From: an uncultured Eubacteriales bacterium
GTDB lineage: Bacteria > Bacillota > Clostridia > Oscillospirales > CAG-382
Direction of reading: 5' to 3'
Length of the DNA: 36,790 nt
Assembly (NCBI GenBank): GCA_934444645.1
Contig: CAKSCV010000025.1
Coordinates: 1-36,790, forward strand
Shown: piece by piece, positions 30,766 to 36,790 of the stretch
Layout of the letters: every line of letters starts with the position of its first letter
Numbering within the stretch: the first letter of the stretch is position 1
Position numbers and translations under genes: made by a program
Notes under the pieces: model-generated
What the model was told of the DNA's origin: nothing
Seen by the model: only the letters and a program-made list of their open reading frames with translations
Databases searched by the model: none

Positions 30766-31254
30766 TTATCGGATGGCCATTAAGCCGCCGAGCGATAAGA
30801 GCGTAATGAGGATGCCGGCGACAAACACGCCGCAGGCGATGGAAACAAAGGCTTTTTTGAAGGGCATATCGAGAAGAGCCGCGATCACGCTTCCGGAATA
30901 GGCACCCGTACCGGGCAGCGGCACGGCAACAAACAAAAACAGCCCGATGATTTTATATTTGGTGACTTTTTCGGATTTTTTCATCATTTTGGCTTCAAAA
31001 CGGTCAATGAATCCGGAAAAGAGCTTAGTTTTGCGAAGAGCGGCAAAGAGCGGACGGGTGAGAAAATAGACCACCGGGATGGGAAGCAGATTGGCGGCAA
31101 AGGAGAGGAGAAATGCCTGATACCAAGGCATACCGAGAGCCCAGATTCCGAACGGAATTGCGCCGCGCAGCTCAATAAACGGGAAAACCGACACAAAAAA
31201 CAGTGCCCAATGCTTTCCGGCGCCGCTGAAAAATTCAAATAACTGTTCGATCAT
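30766..31254 (-). CDS. Small multi-drug export family membrane protein (COG2426 type)
   Basis: A 162-residue inner-membrane protein resembling the Sm_multidrug_ex family (COG2426). Hallmarks are FPFIELRGAIPFGI near residue 25, NLLPIPVVYFL, and the late VAVPLPGTGAYSGSVIAALL. Four or five membrane helices surround a central charged loop (FEAKMMKKSEKVTKYK). Despite the family name, the function is not established. First gene of an operon with CPBP protease and tadA, from a promoter at 31326-31354 at the edge of repeat unit E. The length is typical of the family. Confidence 0.88.
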   Translation of the reverse strand: MIEQLFEFFSGAGKHWALFFVSVFPFIELRGAIPFGIWALGMPWYQAFLLSFAANLLPIPVVYFLTRPLFAALRKTKLFSGFIDRFEAKMMKKSEKVTKYKIIGLFLFVAVPLPGTGAYSGSVIAALLDMPFKKAFVSIACGVFVAGILITLLSLGGLMAIR

Positions 31255-31325
31255 GAAATGATTCCTTTCAATGCAGGGGCTATTGGCAGCAAATGCCGCA
31301 CAAAATGCAGAATTTTACAGTATCT

Positions 31326-31354
31326 ATTATAAACAATCCGATTTCGGATGTCAA
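31326..31354 (-). promoter_or_regulatory. Promoter for the 31254-29135 operon
   Basis: On the minus strand TTGACA-N17-TATAAT, nearly full consensus, lies about 72 nt upstream of the ATG and just outside repeat unit E. Confidence 0.88.
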
Positions 31355-31369
31355 GTGTTTTGTGCGAAG

Positions 31370-32850
31370 GTGCCTGGGGTGCAAAAGGATTTAAGTTTGT
31401 TTATGCGAATTTGTTGTTTGTGTGGGCTGGTTCGAGGTTTGCAGAACCTCGAAACTCCCTGAAGAAGGTTTTAATTGTTGCGGTGCGAAGATGTCACTGC
31501 GGTGCGCTGATTCGAGGTTTGCGAAACCTCGGAGCTTCCTGCGAAAGGAACGTTTTTCGTACTTTTCGCGTGTACGAAAAGTACCAAAAGTACACCAGAG
31601 GTTTGCGAACCTCTGGACTCCGGGGACGATTCAAATCGCCGGTCGATACGGTGTTTTTGCGAAAACAACCGGCATTCATCAGGTAACCGGCTATGCTGAA
31701 AACTGCAATTTCGTCGGATATCGCCGGCAATGATTTGAATCGGTGCGACGCTCCGGCTTTACAGTACAAAATTAGAGCGAACAGAAAAAGAACAGCTGTA
31801 TTCTTTGCAAACAGTAGGTTAAGGGACGTTGAAATGGGAGGCGGAGGGCAAAAAAGATTGCTTTGGGTGGCAATAAAAAAGGTTTTGTGCGAATAAAAGG
31901 CTTTTTGTACGTAAAAAGGCGGCTTTTGCGGACAGTAAAAAGTTGTTTGAACAAGCGATGTTTTGGTTGCGAAAAACGAGAGGCTTTTGAGGGCAAAGTG
32001 TAAAGCTTTCTGCAAAAGAAAACCTTTTGGTTTGCGAAAAAGGCAAACATTTTCAGCTCATGCAAAGTTTACTGATAAAGAAAAACTTTTTTCAGCGCAC
32101 CGCGGCAACAATTTCGCACTACACCAAAGCTAACGAGCAGTCACGATTTTTATCCGCGACAACCTACTGTGAGCTTGCAGTACACCTTCTCATTTTCGAA
32201 AAAACATCAGTCTTGCGTCAGCAGTACAGCTACCCTTTCGCACCGATTCAAAGCCTTTTCGCCGGCGTTTTGTAGGCAAAACCGGTTTCGATACGTGCCG
32301 CCGGAAAGCTTTACAAAATCTTTTTCGGCAGAGCTTTGAATCGAGGTCGCAGGACGGAGTCGTCTCCTTGAAACATGGTCGCCTTGCTCACGTCCGTTCG
32401 CAATTCTCCCTGTTTCGGCGGTCTCCGACGCACAAAAACTTGCCACCGGCAACTTTTTGCACGTCCGAGCATGCTTTTTGGTTACTTTTTGCACGATGCA
32501 AAAAGTGACAACCCGTTTCCCTCGCAGGGAGTTTCGAGGTTCTGCAAACCTCGAATCAGCACACCGCAATGGCAGCTTCGCACCACAACAATTAAAACCT
32601 TTTTAAGGAAAGCTCCGAGGTTTCGCAAACCTCGAATCAGCACACCGCAGCCGCAGCTTCGCACCGCAACAATTAAAACCTTTTTAAGGAAAGCATCGAG
32701 GTTTTCCAAACCTCGAAGCAGCACACACAAACAACAACCTCGCACAAAATAAATTAAATCTTTTTTCCGCCTTTCGGCGGTATCCCTGCCGGGACGGCAC
32801 ACTCCGTGTGCTTTTTTATTCCTTTTTGCAGGCCGCCAAAAGGAACATCA
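31370..32850 (-). repeat. Palindromic repeat unit E, inverted orientation
   Basis: A complete unit of about 1.5 kb, oriented like unit C. Left: H1 (31431-31453, 31511-31532), H3 (31554-31590), H2 (31595-31616), H4 type I (31628-31741). Middle: the ACAGCTGT block (31786-31825) and the A/G-rich stretch, with a deletion relative to unit C near 32044-32070. Right: H4 type II (32245-32342); then, in place of H2, a block with GCAGGACGGAGTC, a unique ~60-bp stretch and block H5 (32417-32466); then H3 (32475-32510), three H1 (32532-32555, 32614-32636, 32696-32718) and the hairpin trio (32767-32811). No credible gene. Confidence 0.88.
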
Positions 32851-32878
32851 ACCCGTTTTCCTTATAGGAAACGGGTTG
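32850..32878 (-). terminator. Possible terminator of the histidine kinase gene
   Basis: AACCCGTTTCC and GGAAAACGGGTT form a stem with one bulged base, about 27 nt past the kinase stop. The T-run after it is weak. It directly abuts unit E. Confidence 0.45.
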
Positions 32879-32904
32879 ACAGAGTCGGGTATTGGCTATT
32901 CTTC

Positions 32905-34302
32905 TTAGGCATGCGTTTCGGCAGAATCGTCCGAATTCTTTTTCTCTGCCTGCGGACGCGGAAAAAACAGCGTAACACGGAAAATCTTTTCTTCGGGCGA
33001 CGGCTCGATGCGTACCGATGCGCCCGGAACGGATTCCACGATTGAACAGATGCTCTTGAGACCAAGACCGTGCATCACACGATCCTCCTTGCGCGTGACA
33101 ATGCTGCCGCGATCGGTAAATAATACGCCGTCGTAGGAGTTTTCGACCGTAATGGTCAGCCATTTGACCCGGCGCGAACCGGAAAACGTAATAAACCGCT
33201 CCCCCTCCGGCACTTTCTGCACTGCTTCGAATGCATTATCCGCCAGATTGGACAAAACCGTGCATAATTCCGGATCGCCGAGCGGAATCTCCTTGCTGAT
33301 CGATAAACTGCCCGAAAATGTAACGCCGGCACTCTCGCAGCGTCTGGCAAGATTTTGTAAAACCGCATCGGCAAGCATATTATCGGAATAGGAGACGGAT
33401 TTTTTGCTCATTCCGTCAAAACGGGTCGCAATGCTCGAAAGATATTCGCTGGCGCGCTTGTATTCGCCGCTGTCGATGAGAACCTTTAAGCCGGAAAGCA
33501 TATTTTTGTAGTCGTGACGGAAACGGCGCATTTCCTCTAAGGTCTGCGCTTGGGTGATATAGTAGCTGTAATACCGCTCCTCGCGCCGCCTGGTATCGCT
33601 GCGCTTGGTTTCGGAAATATGGGTGACGGTGGCATGATATTTGGCAAGCAGCCATACGCCGCCGTAAAGCAGCAGACACAGGCACAAATGCGAAAACGCA
33701 AAGGCGCGTACACCGGCATGCGTTTCATTTATCGAGGCCTCGCACAGCGTAAAGCCCAAAAACAGCGTGACCGCCACGCACAGATAGTTAAGCATCTTGG
33801 GCGAAAACGCGGGAGCGCGTGCCCCGTCAACCGTGCAGGCGTTTAATGCGATACGTTCGAGAAGGCAGGTGATGAGGAAAGAAGCCGTTAATACGGCAAT
33901 CGGCACAAGCGCGGTTTCGGACGTTGTTTCTGTCGTGAAAACCGGTGCTTCTTTGTTGGTGACAATGCTTAACAGCTTGGTGATAATGGTGCGTGAAGCC
34001 GTGAACAAAAAGGCGTGAACACCGGCTGTGTAGTAGCGCATCCGCCACAGACTGTCGGTAAAGAGAAGGGATACCGAAAAGTGAACGAGCAAAATGGTCG
34101 GCACAAGATAGCGGCAATCGAAAACGAAAATGCACACAGCCGTTCCGAGGACTTGCATCAAAACCGTTGTTAAAAAATAAGCAATGGCGGAAAACCCTTT
34201 TCTGAGCTTGCACACCGAAAGAAAGCTCTTGGTGCAGGAAAGCGCAAAGAGCCCTGAACTGATAAAACAACAAGTGATAAGAAATACGTGCAAGTCCGGC
34301 AT
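32905..34302 (-). CDS. GHKL-domain sensor histidine kinase, orphan
   Basis: A 465-residue membrane sensor kinase of the AgrC/CitA-like GHKL group. About six to seven membrane helices fill residues 1-235, then a linker and an H-box, EEMRRFRHDYKNMLSGLK, whose His is the likely phosphorylation site. The ATPase domain has the N-box LSNLADNAFEAVQKV and the G-box VMHGLGLKSICSIVE. The start at 34302 has GAGGG 8 nt upstream and lies downstream of the promoter at 34379-34407; a frame reaching 34407 would begin in that promoter. Kinases of this type usually pair with a LytTR response regulator and often a peptide signal. Neither is seen in the window. Confidence 0.9.
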   Translation of the reverse strand: MPDLHVFLITCCFISSGLFALSCTKSFLSVCKLRKGFSAIAYFLTTVLMQVLGTAVCIFVFDCRYLVPTILLVHFSVSLLFTDSLWRMRYYTAGVHAFLFTASRTIITKLLSIVTNKEAPVFTTETTSETALVPIAVLTASFLITCLLERIALNACTVDGARAPAFSPKMLNYLCVAVTLFLGFTLCEASINETHAGVRAFAFSHLCLCLLLYGGVWLLAKYHATVTHISETKRSDTRRREERYYSYYITQAQTLEEMRRFRHDYKNMLSGLKVLIDSGEYKRASEYLSSIATRFDGMSKKSVSYSDNMLADAVLQNLARRCESAGVTFSGSLSISKEIPLGDPELCTVLSNLADNAFEAVQKVPEGERFITFSGSRRVKWLTITVENSYDGVLFTDRGSIVTRKEDRVMHGLGLKSICSIVESVPGASVRIEPSPEEKIFRVTLFFPRPQAEKKNSDDSAETHA

Positions 34303-34378
34303 GATAATCCCTCGTCTTTGGATGAATGCACCGCCCAAAAAACGCGTTTTAACGCATGAGCGACTTTGAGTACACTCT

Positions 34379-34407
34379 ATTGTACCACGCTCTTTCAAAA
34401 AAAGCAA
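34379..34407 (-). promoter_or_regulatory. Promoter for the histidine kinase
   Basis: On the minus strand TTGCTT-N17-TACAAT lies 77 nt upstream of the chosen ATG. The rest of the gap up to 34596 shows no supported gene or terminator. Confidence 0.65.
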
Positions 34408-34596
34408 GAGTTTTTGAAAAAAACATTAACAAAACAAGCGTATCTGCCAAACAATTGCCACTAATATTGTGATATGTGACATTTTTCCAGACAAAGCAGG
34501 AGGAATCATTACGGAGAAATGAACTTCTTGCCAAGACAGGCGGCATTTTGAAACAAGTGAGAAAATCGGCGCAGACAGCACGATTTTGCCGTTGGT

Positions 34597-35766
34597 TTAA
34601 TTTAACACAAACGTATCGGCAAGCATCCGTTTTATCACATCCCAAAATGTCATGCGGCGGATGCTCTCGGCACAGAGGATTTCCGTTTCGGCAATCGTTT
34701 CGCCGTTGATCCGGTATAAAACCTTGCCGACGACCGTGCCTTTTTCCACAGGTGCCGTGAGAGAATCCGGCAGCTCGATGACCGCTTCTATCTGCTTTTC
34801 GCGGCCTTTGGCGACCAAAATCTCGCTTGCGCTGCATACAAGCGGCATTTTGGCTCTGACACCGCCCTTGACGGCAAGCTCCGGCAGTACCGCTTCGCCG
34901 GTCTCATACACCGAAAAATTGGCAAAGCCGAAATCGAGTAACTTTTTGGCGTCGGAAAATCGTTCATCCGAGGTCGGCGCTTTCATCACCGTGGCGATAA
35001 GCTGCAATTTGTCGCGTTTGGCGGTGGCTGAAAGACAGTATTTGGCTGAATCGGTGTAACCGGTTTTCATGCCGTTGGCTCCCGGATAAAACCGTACCAG
35101 CTTGTTGGTGTTGGTCAGTCCCATCGCGCCGCCGCGCAGCGAATCCATCCAAATGCCGGTATATTCGAAAATGCGTTCATGCTTTAACAGCTCGCGCGTC
35201 ATACGGGCAATGTCGCGCGCTGTGGTGAAATGACCTTCGACGGGAAGTCCTGTTGCGTTGACAAAGTGCGTGTTTGTCATGCCAAGCTCTTCGGCGCGCT
35301 TGTTCATGCGCGCCACAAACGCTTCTTCGCTGCCGGCAAGATGCTCCGCCATGGCGACCGTGCAGTCGTTGGCAGAAACAACGACCATGGCTTTGAGCAT
35401 ATCCGATACGCTCATCTGCTCGCCGACCTCGAGCCAGATCTGTGAACCGCCCATGGAAGCCGCGTGTTCCGAGCCGGTGACGGTCTCCTCCGGCGTGAGA
35501 GTTCCTTCATCGAGAGCTTCACAGATGAGAAGCAGCGGCATGATTTTGGTGACCGATGCCGGTTCAAGGCGTTCGTCGGCATTCTGTTCGTAAATGACCT
35601 CGCCGGTCGAAGCCTCCATCAAGCAGGCCGACGTGCCGGAAAGCGACAAGGCAACACCGGTCGAAACGGCGGCAATATCGGTTCGTGCGGCAAAAACCGA
35701 CGGCAGGAGCAAAAAGCACAAAAGACCGGCGCAAAGGCTCTTTTTCAAAATAGCTGCAAGGTTCAT
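34597..35766 (-). CDS. dacF: D-alanyl-D-alanine carboxypeptidase (DacF/PBP5-like)
   Basis: A 389-residue serine-type S11 peptidase that removes the last D-Ala from peptidoglycan stem peptides outside the membrane. A Sec signal peptide (about residues 1-26, LCAGLLCFLLLPSVFA) precedes the catalytic domain with SxxK (EPASVTKIMPL), SxN (VVSANDCTVA) and KTG (GMKTGYTDSAKY). A C-terminal beta domain (from about residue 290) and a short hydrophobic-amphipathic tail (MTFWDVIKRMLADTFVLN) suggest membrane anchoring, as in PBP5. The start at 35766 has AAAGGGA upstream and places the signal peptide first; the longer frame to 36072 would overlap the divergent gene's promoter. Confidence 0.94.
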   Translation of the reverse strand: MNLAAILKKSLCAGLLCFLLLPSVFAARTDIAAVSTGVALSLSGTSACLMEASTGEVIYEQNADERLEPASVTKIMPLLLICEALDEGTLTPEETVTGSEHAASMGGSQIWLEVGEQMSVSDMLKAMVVVSANDCTVAMAEHLAGSEEAFVARMNKRAEELGMTNTHFVNATGLPVEGHFTTARDIARMTRELLKHERIFEYTGIWMDSLRGGAMGLTNTNKLVRFYPGANGMKTGYTDSAKYCLSATAKRDKLQLIATVMKAPTSDERFSDAKKLLDFGFANFSVYETGEAVLPELAVKGGVRAKMPLVCSASEILVAKGREKQIEAVIELPDSLTAPVEKGTVVGKVLYRINGETIAETEILCAESIRRMTFWDVIKRMLADTFVLN

Positions 35767-35940
35767 GATAAGTCCCTTTCCTTTGAATATAGTCTTGGAA
35801 AAGCTATGCGTGTTCGGTATAGATATATGCAAAAAAAGGCGGTTTATTCGTTTTTTGGCAAAGGAGAGGGAATCTTGCCGCCGGCAAAATGTCCGCGTAT
35901 GCGTTTTTCGGTAAACAATTTGTGATTTGGCTGCAAAATG

Positions 35941-35969
35941 TTGACAGTATCCGAAAATCATATTATAAT
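35941..35969 (+). promoter_or_regulatory. Consensus promoter for the NfnA-type gene
   Basis: TTGACA-N17-TATAAT is a perfect match to the sigma-A consensus, 36 nt before the ATG at 36006. Confidence 0.92.
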
Positions 35970-36005
35970 AATCGGAAAGAAAACTTGATAAGGACGGATC
36001 ATGGG

Positions 36006-36790
36006 ATGTATCGTATTTTATCCAAAGAAATCTTAAATCCGACAGTCGAGCGGATGGTGATCGAAGCACCATATGTGGCGAAGAAAGCCGAGCCGGGACA
36101 GTTCATCATACTGCGCACGGACGAAAACGGGGAACGGATTCCGTTAACGGTGGCGGACTACGACCGCGAAAAAGGCACGGTTACCATCATTTTCCAGATT
36201 GTCGGCGCGACCACGGAAAAGCTTGCGCATATGGAAGCAGGCGAGTATCTGCACGATTTTGTCGGGCCCTTGGGCAAGGCAACGCATACCGAGGGTCTTA
36301 AAAAAGTGGCGGTTGTCGGCGGCGGCGTTGGATGCGCCATCGCGTATCCGGTCGCCAAAAAGCTGCATGAGGAAGGCTGCGAGGTGCACGCCATCGTCGG
36401 CTTCCGCAATAAGGAGCTGGTCATTTTGGAGGACGAATTCAAGGCGGCAAGCTCAAAATTCGTGCCGATGAGCGACGACGGAACGTACGGCGAAAAAGGG
36501 CTTGTGACCGATGCACTGAAAAAGCTGCTGGATTCGGGCGAGAAATACGATGAAGTCATCACCATCGGACCGTTAATCATGATGAAATTTGTCTGCAAGC
36601 TGACCAAGGAATACGGCGTGAAAACGGTTGCCTCCATGAACCCGATCATGATCGACGGAACGGGTATGTGCGGCGGCTGTCGGCTGACGGTGGGAGGCAA
36701 GACGGTGTTTGCATGCGTGGACGGACCGGAATTTGACGGACATGAGATTGATTTTGATGAAGCCATGGCCAGAAGCAGCATGTATAAGCC
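36006..36790 (+). CDS. NfnA/SudB-type ferredoxin-NADP+ reductase subunit, partial
   Basis: An open frame of 261 codons with no stop before the window ends. The start ATG (MYRILSKEILNPTVERMVIE) has AAGGA 11 nt upstream. The N-terminal flavin-binding barrel (KKAEPGQFIILRTDENGERI, PLTVADYD) is followed by a nucleotide-binding domain (KKVAVVGGGVGCAIAYPVAK) and a cysteine cluster for an iron-sulfur centre (GTGMCGGCRLTVGGKTVFAC). This is the layout of the small subunit of NADH-dependent ferredoxin:NADP+ oxidoreductase, also annotated sulfide dehydrogenase beta subunit. A large subunit (NfnB/gltA-like) is expected just beyond the edge. The enzyme would balance NADH, NADPH and ferredoxin in an anaerobe. 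Confidence 0.92.
   Translation, partial: MYRILSKEILNPTVERMVIEAPYVAKKAEPGQFIILRTDENGERIPLTVADYDREKGTVTIIFQIVGATTEKLAHMEAGEYLHDFVGPLGKATHTEGLKKVAVVGGGVGCAIAYPVAKKLHEEGCEVHAIVGFRNKELVILEDEFKAASSKFVPMSDDGTYGEKGLVTDALKKLLDSGEKYDEVITIGPLIMMKFVCKLTKEYGVKTVASMNPIMIDGTGMCGGCRLTVGGKTVFACVDGPEFDGHEIDFDEAMARSSMYK

Noticed and set aside
34349..34564. Possible AgrD-like signal peptide gene upstream of the GHKL kinase on the minus strand
   Set aside because: The candidate ATG lacks a Shine-Dalgarno site, the frame runs through the kinase promoter, and the sequence shows no conserved Cys-centred signal segment.
34476..34709. Plus-strand frame of 77 codons between the kinase and carboxypeptidase genes
   Set aside because: It starts at GTG with no ribosome binding site, has no promoter, and its second half is the antisense of the carboxypeptidase gene.

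Overview
The window looks like a chromosome segment of an anaerobic gut-type Clostridia bacterium (Bacillota, probably Oscillospirales/Ruminococcaceae). I infer this from gene content (short malic enzyme, M18 aminopeptidase, WalJ-type hydrolase, an ecfT-truA pair, NfnA-type reductase subunit), AGGAGG-type ribosome binding sites, roughly balanced base composition, and an intergenic repeat type I associate with gut Clostridia. No database search was possible.

Layout. 1-480: right arm of a large palindromic repeat unit (unit A), cut by the window edge. 530-6784: a two-gene oxidoreductase operon (Gfo/Idh/MocA type) divergent from an AraC regulator; then a secreted repeat-domain protein broken by an in-frame TAG, a 42-residue acidic peptide gene behind it, and a divergent second AraC regulator. 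6820-8420: repeat unit B. 8468-11996: malic enzyme, then pgk and tpiA. 12055-13725: a run of short hairpins and repeat unit C. 13854-15479: ecfT and truA. 15508-17410: repeat unit D. 17532-22206: apparent five-gene operon (M18 aminopeptidase, galactokinase-like kinase, small membrane protein, WalJ-like hydrolase, histidine phosphatase). 22591-23955: Na+-dependent NSS transporter. 24350-27390: a DMT transporter-oxidoreductase operon divergent from a PocR-AraC regulator. 27440-27835: alternating short-repeat array. 27945-31254: another oxidoreductase, then a three-gene operon (COG2426-type membrane protein, CPBP protease, tadA). 31370-32850: repeat unit E. 32905-36790: an orphan GHKL histidine kinase, a D,D-carboxypeptidase, and the start of an NfnA-type gene running off the window.

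The most striking content is the family of repeat units A-E, about 7 kb or nearly a fifth of the window. They carry no credible protein. Each is a large, roughly inverted array of nested stem-loops: H1 (stem CGAGGTT/AACCTCG), H2 (CCAGAGGTT/AACCTCTGG), H3 (GTTCTTTTTGC/GCAAAAAGAAC) and a ~100-nt stem-loop H4 in two versions, type I and type II. Every complete unit joins a type II half to a type I half through a T-rich middle, so it has a polarity: B and D read type II to type I on the + strand, C and E are reversed. Stem bases change in pairs between copies, which suggests the folded structure is under selection. I regard this as the best candidate for an undescribed element, either a REP/MITE-like mobile element or a structured noncoding RNA/DNA.

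The genes otherwise look like a mix of housekeeping (glycolysis, tRNA modification, cell wall) and several sugar or sugar-derivative catabolic modules, each pairing oxidoreductases with AraC-type regulators.
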